Assembly: GCA_023264135.1 (NCBI GenBank)
Contig: JALQSZ010000028.1
Location: forward strand, 1 to 11,494
Origin: Acidimicrobiales bacterium
Lineage (GTDB): Bacteria; Actinomycetota; Acidimicrobiia; Acidimicrobiales; Acidimicrobilacustridaceae
DNA length: 11,494 nt
Direction of reading: 5' to 3'
A program made the position numbers and the translations under genes. This document shows positions 5,399-11,494 of this stretch, piece after piece. The notes under the pieces were generated by a model, which was not told where the DNA came from, searched no databases, and worked only from the letters and a program-made list of their open reading frames with translations. Position 1 is the stretch's first letter; every line of letters starts with the position of its first letter.

Positions 5399-8392
5399 CT
5401 AACCGGGGAAGTACCCGACCACATCGACTACGACTGGCGTTGAACCCGCGTTGTTGTAAATCGTGATCTTTCCGCCAACACCGACTTTCACGATCGCCAT
5501 ATTCGCGATCGTGTCACCGGCAACGAAGTTGAGATTCGCAACCGTTGTCTGCGCACCGCCGGTTGGCGACAACTTCAAATAGTTGCTTCCGGTTGAATTC
5601 ACGACCGTGACATTCAGCGCGACGGCGCCGACTCCGGATGCGGGAACCGAACTGCAGCGACCAGTCATCACAACATCAATGGATCCGCCGGGGGGAATTG
5701 GCCCGATCCCCTCGTAGGCATGGTCACAGGTCGGTCCGCCCCACGCCGGAGCGCCAGGCGCACGAGTATCGACAAAGCGTTGTGGCGGAAACGACACGAA
5801 ACTCGATGTCGCCGGAAAGTATCCGACAACGTCAACAGTTACTTGTGTCGCTCCGGTGTTGTTGTAAATCGCAATCGTCCCGTCCGGCGCCACTTTGGTA
5901 ATCACCATGTTGGAAATGATCTGACCCGCAGTGAAATTGATGTTCGCGGTGCCATCGAAAGTGGAATTACCGGGGAACACGCTCATGAAGTTGGACGCAG
6001 TAGGAGTGATCGCAGCCAAGTTCACCGCAACAGCACTCACGCCTGCCGCAGATGGAATGGACCCACGACCAGCGATTTGAAGCAGTCGAGTTTCGCCTTG
6101 CGCGATCGGACCGGTGTTGCAGGCCTGCGAGTCGACCGTCGAAGCGGCACACCCCCCGGAACCGGGAGGACGAGTATCGAGCATTCGTTCAGGGACGATG
6201 CCGTTGTAATTCGACGCGTTCACCGGGAACCAACCAACAATGTCGACCACCACTTGTGTTGACAGCGAATTGTTGAAGATCGCGATCTTCCCGTTGGTTC
6301 CCACTTTGACAATGGCCATGTTCGGAATCGTTTGCCCGGCCACAAAATTGATATTTGCCGCGTTCGGTGGCGAGCTTCCGTTCGGATACACCGTGAGGTA
6401 ATTCGCTGATGTTGGGTTCACCACAGCGACATTGAGGGCAACCGCATCGACGCCAGTCGACGGCACTCCCCCGCGTCCAAGCACTTCGAGCGTTCGCACA
6501 TTGCTGAGCCCTTGGCCCACCGCTCCGCAACCGACATCATTTCCATCGACGGAACTGCCGCCGTATTGCACGGTGCGCGTATCGAGAATCCGCACCGGGT
6601 TCAACGGGACGTACGCAGACGGAGTGGCTGGGACGCTGGGCATCGGCACCGAAGCCGACGATGCCGCGGGACCAACCCCAGTTGTTCCAGTCGGCTTCAC
6701 TGTAAAGACATAGGTCTTTGTTGGATCAAGCGATGTCACGGTGCAGGTGAGGCCACTTGTTGAACAGGTTGCGCCGCCCGGCCGCGCGGTGACCGTGTAA
6801 TTGGAAATGCTTCCTGACCCTCCAGACGCAGCTGTCCACGACACCGCAACCTGCGAACCCGACGCGCTCCCCGACACCGAACCAGGCGGACCTGGCAAGC
6901 CAGCAACGGCAGCGTTCAACTTCACGCTCGGTTTGCTCCACGACACTCCACCGACTGCGCCGCCTGTTGAGGTCAACAGGCTGATGGTCGAATCAACCGT
7001 GGACTGACGAAGTGCTGCGTACGCACCGGCGACGGCTGGCGTCGCCATCGAGGTGCCCGACATCACTGCTGATCCATTACATGGAACAGAGGAGTTCAAG
7101 GTTCCCGGGGCGAAGACCTTCACCTGGGGTCCGATGTTGGAATAGTCCGCGCGCACGTCTGACGCGACGTCCGTGTTAAGAGCGGCGACCGCCACAACGT
7201 TGGAAAGACAGGCCGGTGCCGAAACGCCGTTGTCGCGATATTCGTTTCCCGCCGCGACAATGGTTGCAATCCCCACGTTTCGCAATTGCTGCACTTTGTT
7301 ATAGGTGCTCAACTCATCGACATCACATGAACCCGTGTAGAGCGCGCCGTCGCCGAGACTGAGGTTCACCGCGGTAAGTCCGGGGAAATCAGCACGCCGG
7401 TTGTAGAGCCACTGCAACGCGTTGTCGATATTGAACGTGTTCGCCGTCACTCGGCTTGTCGAATACTTGTACGAAAACACTTGCACCGAAATCAGCGAAG
7501 CGGCCGGCGCAATGCCCGATGTTCCGCTGCCGGTTCCACCCGCAGCGATTCCCGCAACATGGGTGCCATGAACGCATTCCTGCTGACCGTTGGTAACGAT
7601 GTCGACGGGACACGGCGCTCCAGCGCCAACCCGTGACGGATCATTGATTCCCATGACGCCGCCGGGACACGGCGACGTGTATCCAAATGCCTCCGCAAAG
7701 CACGCTTCGCCAACGGTTTTCTGCACCGTTCCGTTCATGAGATACGAATGATCGGTCTGCACGCCCGTGTCGACAATTGCAATCGTCGTGCCGGCACCTT
7801 TGAAACCTGCAGCCCACGCGGCGGGCGCGCCCATCGTGGAGGTCGATGCACTCACACCGAGTTCACCAGTCGGAAGTTCTGCGGTTGCCGTTTCCGCCGG
7901 GAAGTATTCATGCAGCGCGTTGTTTACATGTTCAATTCCCGGCAGTTGTTGCAAGACCGCAAGCGCGCTCGCGTCAATAACCAAACTCGCAACTGGATCG
8001 GTTGGCGTGTCGCCGACAACCGACCAACTGCCGGCCGGAAGCGCGGCGGTGATCGCGTTGATTCCCGCTTGAACCTGTGCGCGCTTTTCATCATCGGTTC
8101 CAGAAACCTGCGCATCGAAGACTGCGAGTACCTGTGCTTTGCCCGTCGCAGCAATTGACGCATCTACTCCCGGGTCGACACGCGGTTCGGAACTCGTGAG
8201 CGGAGCCCGAGTGCTCGGCGTTGGCGATTGCGGCGCTTCGGTGGTCGAAGTCGTGCTCGCACTCGGCGCTGAGGTGTCGTTACTCGCGGTCGGCGAACTC
8301 GATTGCCGTGATGCGAACCAGACTCCGCCGCCTGCACTCAGAACGAGCAATACCACGCAGATGGCAATGAATCTGAGGCGGCGTGAGGACAT
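5399..8392 (-). CDS. Secreted subtilisin-like serine protease (S8) with propeptide, FN3-like domain and three C-terminal modules
   Basis: This 997-aa product starts at ATG 8392. The N-terminus MSSRRLRFIAICVVLLVLSAGGGVWFAS is a signal or membrane anchor, followed by a Ser/Thr/Pro linker (to about residue 70). Residues about 85-165 resemble an I9-type propeptide. The peptidase domain (about 180-500) carries the full triad: Asp208 in IAIVDTGV, His275 in HGTHVAG, Ser448 in SGTSMATP, plus oxyanion Asn383 in AAGNE, so an active enzyme is expected. Residues about 500-583 form a fibronectin-III-like domain. Three tandem modules follow (about 593-722, 729-860, 866-995), each opening with P-x-R-x-x-D-T-R and closing with V-D-(I/V)-V-G-(Y/W)-F. 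A GTG at 8455 would add 21 Arg/Pro-rich residues; I prefer 8392 because the signal sequence then sits at the N-terminus. Neither start has a strong Shine-Dalgarno. It converges on the Tat-signal pair; processing of those proteins is a guess. Confidence 0.95.
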   Translation of the reverse strand: MSSRRLRFIAICVVLLVLSAGGGVWFASRQSSSPTASNDTSAPSASTTSTTEAPQSPTPSTRAPLTSSEPRVDPGVDASIAATGKAQVLAVFDAQVSGTDDEKRAQVQAGINAITAALPAGSWSVVGDTPTDPVASLVIDASALAVLQQLPGIEHVNNALHEYFPAETATAELPTGELGVSASTSTMGAPAAWAAGFKGAGTTIAIVDTGVQTDHSYLMNGTVQKTVGEACFAEAFGYTSPCPGGVMGINDPSRVGAGAPCPVDIVTNGQQECVHGTHVAGIAAGGTGSGTSGIAPAASLISVQVFSYKYSTSRVTANTFNIDNALQWLYNRRADFPGLTAVNLSLGDGALYTGSCDVDELSTYNKVQQLRNVGIATIVAAGNEYRDNGVSAPACLSNVVAVAALNTDVASDVRADYSNIGPQVKVFAPGTLNSSVPCNGSAVMSGTSMATPAVAGAYAALRQSTVDSTISLLTSTGGAVGGVSWSKPSVKLNAAVAGLPGPPGSVSGSASGSQVAVSWTAASGGSGSISNYTVTARPGGATCSTSGLTCTVTSLDPTKTYVFTVKPTGTTGVGPAASSASVPMPSVPATPSAYVPLNPVRILDTRTVQYGGSSVDGNDVGCGAVGQGLSNVRTLEVLGRGGVPSTGVDAVALNVAVVNPTSANYLTVYPNGSSPPNAANINFVAGQTIPNMAIVKVGTNGKIAIFNNSLSTQVVVDIVGWFPVNASNYNGIVPERMLDTRPPGSGGCAASTVDSQACNTGPIAQGETRLLQIAGRGSIPSAAGVSAVAVNLAAITPTASNFMSVFPGNSTFDGTANINFTAGQIISNMVITKVAPDGTIAIYNNTGATQVTVDVVGYFPATSSFVSFPPQRFVDTRAPGAPAWGGPTCDHAYEGIGPIPPGGSIDVVMTGRCSSVPASGVGAVALNVTVVNSTGSNYLKLSPTGGAQTTVANLNFVAGDTIANMAIVKVGVGGKITIYNNAGSTPVVVDVVGYFPG
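5408..5797 (-). repeat. Protease C-terminal module 3
   Basis: From SFVSFPPQRFVDTR to VVVDVVGYF, two residues before the protein ends. Landmarks are SSVPASGVGAVALN, YLKLSPTGG, ANLNFVAGDTIANMAIVKV and GKITIYNN. As in the two Tat-signal proteins, the module's last strand forms the extreme C-terminus. Confidence 0.9.
5813..6208 (-). repeat. Protease C-terminal module 2
   Basis: From NYNGIVPERMLDTR to VTVDVVGYF, with LLQIAGRGSIPSAAGVSAVA, FMSVFPGN, ANINFTAGQIISNMVITKV and GTIAIYNN. It includes an additional Cys pair (GGCAAST and SQACNTG) that may form a disulfide. Confidence 0.9.
6224..6616 (-). repeat. Protease C-terminal module 1
   Basis: About 130 residues from AYVPLNPVRILDTR to VVVDIVGWF. 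It carries LEVLGRGGVPSTGVDAVALN, YLTVYPNG, ANINFVAGQTIPNMAIVKV and GKIAIFNN. It is the first of three tandem copies and is homologous to the module at the C-terminus of both neighbouring Tat-signal proteins. Confidence 0.9.
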
Positions 8393-8537
8393 TGGGGACT
8401 CTGATCGAAACGGGGAAGGCGCAACCGTGGGAAGCCAGCCTCGCCGCCTCCCCACGGGTAACCGTTGAGGTCGATCTAGACGTTACGTCACTGCCATTGC
8501 GGTAAAGGATCGGGCGTTGCCCTACAAACCGCCCAAA
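8393..8537. other. Upstream region of the protease gene
   Basis: These 145 bp separate the end of the small Gly-rich gene (8538) from the protease start. They hold a leader hairpin (8425-8457), an 11-bp palindrome gacgt-t-acgtc (8479-8489), and a short GGGC-AAC-GCCC stem near 8510-8520 that could weakly terminate the upstream gene. I see no convincing -35/-10 pair, although a protease promoter probably lies here. Confidence 0.45.
8425..8457 (-). promoter_or_regulatory. Long hairpin in the 5' leader of the protease gene
   Basis: On the minus-strand transcript, CCGTGGGGAG and CTTCCCACGG form a 10-bp stem with one G-U pair and a 13-nt loop. It ends 32 nt before ATG 8392. The alternative GTG start (8455) would lie within the stem, which mildly favours the ATG. 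Confidence 0.5.
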
Positions 8538-9074
8538 TCAGGATGCGGGAGGCTCCACCGGATTCATTGCGGCGAGGATGGCGTCGACATGGGCGCCGAC
8601 ATAGCCGCCTTCGAATTCCCACTTTTCACTCGCCGACGCATGGAGCACTTCGAAGGTGCGAACAGTGGCCCGCATATGCACTTCGACTTCAACCTCGTTA
8701 CGTGGCAGCGCAAAGAGCACTTCACCGGCGGTGCGATGCATGGCTTTGTGTCCGACATGCCAGGCGTAGATGTTCTTTTCTGACACTGCGATGAGCGAGT
8801 AGTACGGCGCCTGGTGAATCACCATGCCGTCGTCGGTTCGAGAGACAAGCCCACCGCTGTTGTGGCCTTTCTTGTACCCGATCGCGGTGCCAGCGATGCT
8901 CAGCACTGCGCCGGCGAGTCCGCCACCAACCATGTCGCTGGCCATGTTTCCGGCTTCCATGCCCACCAAGGTTCCACCCGAGGTTCCGCGGGCTTGAAAC
9001 CACGCCGCAGCAATGATCGTGTCGGCATCGCCGACCGCTTTCTGCGCGATTGCAACAACGTTTTCTTCGCTCAT
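8538..9074 (-). CDS. Small Gly-rich protein with possible PH-like C-terminal domain, function unknown
   Basis: This 178-aa product starts at ATG 9074, preceded by GGGGGC about 5 nt upstream; an earlier in-frame ATG at 9113 lies in a hairpin and lacks a binding site. Residues about 32-66 are rich in Gly/Ala/Met (GGGLAGAVLSIAGTAIGYKKG), resembling a glycine-zipper-like amphipathic or membrane-associated segment. Residues about 83-170 (MVIHQAPYYSLIAVSEKNIYAW ... FALPRNEVEVEV ... FEVLHASASEKWEF ... HVDAILAAM) alternate beta strands and end in a helix, the profile of a bacterial PH-like domain. That fold call is tentative. The gene lies 54 nt after imuB on the same strand, so it may be transcribed with the SOS operon. 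I do not recognise the family with confidence and assign no function. Confidence 0.85.
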   Translation of the reverse strand: MSEENVVAIAQKAVGDADTIIAAAWFQARGTSGGTLVGMEAGNMASDMVGGGLAGAVLSIAGTAIGYKKGHNSGGLVSRTDDGMVIHQAPYYSLIAVSEKNIYAWHVGHKAMHRTAGEVLFALPRNEVEVEVHMRATVRTFEVLHASASEKWEFEGGYVGAHVDAILAAMNPVEPPAS

Positions 9075-9109
9075 CTCTGCCCCCGATGTTGTGGTCGGTA
9101 GATCGTTGC

Positions 9110-9129
9110 ACATCGCGAACAGGCGATGT
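9110..9129 (-). other. Stem-loop between imuB and the small Gly-rich gene
   Basis: Plus-strand acatcgc (9110-9116) and gcgatgt (9123-9129) form a perfect 7-bp stem with a 6-nt loop. The stem begins at the last base of the imuB stop codon. On the minus-strand transcript no T-run follows, so it is unlikely to be an efficient intrinsic terminator. It might attenuate or stabilise a transcript running from imuB into the next gene. Confidence 0.5.
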
Positions 9130-10709
9130 CAGTCATAGATCGCTTCGATTGACCAGCGACCGTGTTCGATCTGCAACAACACTGCGCGACCATCAGCGAA
9201 GGCCACTTGCAGTCGAGCTCGACGCCGATGGGTGCGTTGATCCCACCATCGTTCATCACTGAGCCATGGCCCCGCCCACCCCACAATCGAAAGACCCCCA
9301 TGGGTTTCGTTGCCAAAGCGCACCTTGACGGGCTCGGCGCTGAGCACACCGCGCCCACTCACCCACACTCGGTGACCGGCCTCGTCCAAAACTTCTGCCT
9401 CGCAAACTTCGACAGGCAGCAATGCAGGGAGCGGCGATGGAACGCGTCCTGGCCAGGGCGCATCAAACGCACCGCCGCGGGGTCGATCGTGATCACCGTC
9501 AGTGCCAACGAATGGTGCGCGCACCACGCCATCGGCCGGACCCCGACCACCGCGCCGTTCTGGAACTGTCACCGCCGCAACACCCAACATCCCTTGCACT
9601 CGCGCCAACGCCCGACCGGCTCGTTCATCGGCCTCAGTTTCTCCACCCCAGAAACCTTGCTGTCGACCACGAGCGGGCATCACTTCGTCGGGAACTAACA
9701 ACAACCGCGTGATGCCCCCACTGGGACGCTGCGCGCTCGGACCATTCAGCCATCCATCAAGTTGCCAACGAACGCGATCGACAATGCCCGTCGACGACAA
9801 CGCTCCTTCATGGCGCCAAACGCGTTCGAGTCGTTCGCCGGCATCGGTTTCAATGACAACGAGCAAACGCGTGCACGCCAACCCTTCCGCTTGCAGCCGT
9901 TCGTGTAAATCATCGGCAACGGCGCGGGCCGTAAACGCAGCGATATCGACACGCTCTGCAGGTGGATCAAGCGCTGCCACCGCATCGAACGATCGCGGCG
10001 GTGGTCCGACCGAAGGCGGCTGATCATCGATTCCTCGAGCGAGACGATGAAGGAATCGACCCTCGGCCCCAAACCGAGCAACGACATCGTCCACCTTGAG
10101 CGCAGCGAAGTCTCCGAGTCGACGTAAACCAAGCCGTTGCAAAACCTCGGCCAATTCAGGACGCCCAAGCACGCTGACAGGAAAAGAAGAAAGAAATGCT
10201 GCCGATGCACCGGAGGGGATCACGCGCACATGGTCTGGTTGCGCAAGCGCCTGTTCCGCAGCGCGAGTTGCCGCAAACGGTCCGTCGGCGATTCCCACAC
10301 CAACTGCATCGAACCAACCTGATGATCCCAGCGCGTCGTCAATATCAGCGGCAACCAATGTGGCCAATGCTTCGTCTCCACCGAAATAACGGGAAGGACC
10401 AAGCGTTGGAAACGCGAGTGACCCGGGAGAAGACAGTTCAACTCGCGGAGTGAACTGATCAACCAACGCGGCGATCGCTGCAAACACTCGGGCATCTCGA
10501 TCGGGGTCGGGGTCGACGATGCGAAGTCCCGGGCAACGACGTTGCGCGTCGCGACGACGAAGACCAACCTCAACTCCTTCCGCGCGCGCTGCTGGCGATG
10601 TTGCGGTCACCCTGTTTGCTGCAAGTACCGCAACCGCTTCATCGGCCGATGCTGCGGTTGCGATGATCGGCCAATCGGGACACACCACCACAAGGGTGCG
10701 CACATTCAT
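9129..10709 (-). CDS. imuB: ImuB, catalytically inactive Y-family polymerase-like mutasome adaptor
   Basis: ImuB is the hub of the mutasome. It binds the beta clamp, ImuA' and DnaE2 but does not itself polymerise. The 526-aa product starts LVVVCPDWPIIA, where active Y-family enzymes have the first metal-binding aspartate. The second active-site region reads SPGSLAFPTLGPSRYFGG (about 94-111) in place of the S-x-DE motif, so both acidic centres are lost, as is known for ImuB. QQGFWG (350-355) matches the position and pattern of the mycobacterial ImuB clamp-binding motif QLPLWG. Helix-hairpin-helix-like sequence (LQRLGLRRLGDFAAL, about 190-204) and a little-finger-like domain precede it. The C-terminal 150 residues include WWDQRTHRRRARLQV, typical of the ImuB tail. 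ATG 10709 follows the imuA' stop by 12 nt, with GGGGTGA as ribosome binding site. Translational coupling and SOS control from the promoter upstream of imuA' are expected. Confidence 0.95.
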   Translation of the reverse strand: MNVRTLVVVCPDWPIIATAASADEAVAVLAANRVTATSPAARAEGVEVGLRRRDAQRRCPGLRIVDPDPDRDARVFAAIAALVDQFTPRVELSSPGSLAFPTLGPSRYFGGDEALATLVAADIDDALGSSGWFDAVGVGIADGPFAATRAAEQALAQPDHVRVIPSGASAAFLSSFPVSVLGRPELAEVLQRLGLRRLGDFAALKVDDVVARFGAEGRFLHRLARGIDDQPPSVGPPPRSFDAVAALDPPAERVDIAAFTARAVADDLHERLQAEGLACTRLLVVIETDAGERLERVWRHEGALSSTGIVDRVRWQLDGWLNGPSAQRPSGGITRLLLVPDEVMPARGRQQGFWGGETEADERAGRALARVQGMLGVAAVTVPERRGGRGPADGVVRAPFVGTDGDHDRPRGGAFDAPWPGRVPSPLPALLPVEVCEAEVLDEAGHRVWVSGRGVLSAEPVKVRFGNETHGGLSIVGWAGPWLSDERWWDQRTHRRRARLQVAFADGRAVLLQIEHGRWSIEAIYD

Positions 10710-10721
10710 GAGGTCACCCCA

Positions 10722-11444
10722 TCAACGAATGAACGCGACAACCGTGCTGTCCTCGCGTTCAGCGTCGGCACTTGCCACCTGGGTATCAAGGGAGGGCAAC
10801 AACAACTCATGCTGCGCGGTTCGACTTGCGCGACCTCGGCCGTTGACACCAACGCGAACACGACGCGAGCGAAGGTGACCATGCCCGCGACCCAGACCTT
10901 CCCAACGGGCATCGTCAACGCTGAACGAAAGATCCGCAGACAACGACGTGTTCACACTGCTGTTCGGAGCAACAACGATCAGCAGTGACCCTCGTTCACG
11001 CAGTCGCGATGCAAGCCGACGCGCGTCGGTGGGTCGCAGAGGCACTCGTGCGTCGAGAACGATGATGTCGACCGCGCCAATCAGTGCCGCCACCACATCG
11101 ACCTGTCGGCCGGAACCACCGGGATCAATAAACGCGACTCGTTCACCATCGAGACCGGCCTCGAGCACCGCTGCCGGCGCGAGATCATTCAGCCCCACCA
11201 CCGCGACCCATGAGCCCGACCTCGATGCGGCGGCACTCAGTTGCAGGGCCAACGAGGTTGCCCCGGTTCCCCCGACGGTGACAGTGGATCCGCGCACGAG
11301 ACCCCCATCGGGAATCAACCGTTGCAACGGTTCGACCACAGGTATGACCGCCTGGCGCGCCAAGACCACCGGCCGGATGCGTTCGGCCAGTTCCTGCAGT
11401 GAAGGAGGCGCTACGGAAGAGGGAAGAGCGGCGGGAAGAACCAC
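10722..11444 (-). CDS. imuA': ImuA', RecA-like accessory protein of the SOS mutasome
   Basis: ImuA' is the RecA-fold partner of ImuB in actinobacterial damage-induced mutagenesis. The 240-aa product starts at GTG 11444. After a Leu/Glu/Arg-rich N-terminal helix come LIPDGGLVRGSTVTVGGTGATSLA (split here: GGLVRGST at 47-54; GGTGATS at 58-64), GSWVAVVGL (77-85) and VDIIVLDAR (125-133), the typical order of actinobacterial ImuA'. The P-loop is degenerate: the Walker lysine is not where GxxxxGK(S/T) would place it. The Walker-B-like strand ends in Asp131. The C-terminus is basic (RSRRVRVGVNGRGRASR), possibly for nucleic-acid or partner contact. The gene is first in an operon with imuB (12-nt gap) and starts 10 nt after a perfect LexA box, so it is SOS-controlled. 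The start is probably leaderless; no other plausible start was seen between the box and the conserved region. Confidence 0.93.
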   Translation of the reverse strand: MVLPAALPSSVAPPSLQELAERIRPVVLARQAVIPVVEPLQRLIPDGGLVRGSTVTVGGTGATSLALQLSAAASRSGSWVAVVGLNDLAPAAVLEAGLDGERVAFIDPGGSGRQVDVVAALIGAVDIIVLDARVPLRPTDARRLASRLRERGSLLIVVAPNSSVNTSLSADLSFSVDDARWEGLGRGHGHLRSRRVRVGVNGRGRASRTAQHELLLPSLDTQVASADAEREDSTVVAFIR

Positions 11445-11450
11445 CCCACC

Positions 11451-11479
11451 AGTATCGAACAGATGTTCGAAGAAGGCAA
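11451..11479 (-). promoter_or_regulatory. Predicted imuA' promoter overlapping the SOS box
   Basis: On the minus strand: TTGCCT (11479-11474) as -35, a 17-nt spacer containing the LexA box, and GATACT (11456-11451) as -10. GTG 11444 begins 7 nt after the -10, the usual distance to a transcription start, so a leaderless mRNA is predicted. The pattern matches the dnaE2 promoter. Confidence 0.7.
11455..11470. promoter_or_regulatory. LexA-binding SOS box of imuA'-imuB
   Basis: TCGAAC-AGAT-GTTCGA is an exact match to the TCGAAC-N4-GTTCGA operator. It is placed 10 nt before the imuA' GTG, almost the same distance as the dnaE2 box from its ATG. Confidence 0.95.
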
Positions 11480-11494
11480 CCGGTTAATCGCCGA

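Noticed and set aside
8393..8455. Upstream GTG start of the protease
   Set aside because: It would put 21 Arg/Pro-rich residues before the signal sequence, the codon lies in a stem, and no ribosome binding site precedes it. It cannot be excluded completely.
1..11494. Mobile element or genomic island carrying the secreted-protein genes
   Set aside because: No transposase, integrase, tRNA, direct repeats or clear codon-usage break was seen at the borders of 2658-8537. The insertion idea rests only on gene order.

Overview
The window looks like chromosomal DNA of a high-GC Gram-positive bacterium (Actinomycetota). A member of the Acidimicrobiia is my best guess. The reasons are the moderately high GC, frequent GTG starts, the split ImuA'/ImuB plus DnaE2 mutagenesis set, LexA boxes of the TCGAAC-N4-GTTCGA type, Ala/Gly-rich Tat signals, and secreted proteins ending in the 'P-x-R-x-x-D-(T/S)-R ... 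D-(I/V)-x-G-Y-(F/W)' module that is common in this phylum. The lineage is inferred from style; no rRNA or tRNA is present to test it.

Layout. Positions 1-2657 (minus) hold the first 885 codons of dnaE2 (error-prone DNA polymerase III alpha); its C-terminus lies beyond the left edge. Positions 2778-5380 (plus) hold two tandem paralogues. Each encodes a short N-terminal coiled coil, a twin-arginine signal, a variable beta-rich middle and a shared C-terminal module. A large minus-strand gene (5399-8392) converges on them with an 18-bp gap. It encodes a secreted subtilisin-like protease with propeptide, fibronectin-III-like domain and three tandem copies of the related C-terminal module. Upstream of it on the minus strand are a small Gly-rich protein of unknown function (8538-9074), imuB (9129-10709) and imuA' (10722-11444).

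Two themes stand out. First, the SOS mutasome is split. imuA'-imuB and dnaE2 lie on the same strand about 6.5 kb apart, and each half has its own near-identical promoter: TTGCC(G/T), a 16-17 nt spacer, then GATAC(G/T). A perfect LexA box sits in the spacer and overlaps the -10. The start codon is 6-8 nt downstream of the -10, which implies leaderless, LexA-repressed transcription. Second, the intervening DNA holds three exported proteins that share one C-terminal domain family, and all three genes have a GC-rich hairpin in the 5' leader. This suggests a cell-surface set (two coil/Tat/beta-repeat proteins plus a protease) lodged inside the mutasome locus. The dnaE2 SOS box is also the divergent regulatory region of the first Tat protein, and the small gene 54 nt after imuB may be read with the SOS operon.

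There is no gene-free stretch longer than about 150 bp. I saw no RNA gene, CRISPR array, insertion sequence or attachment site.
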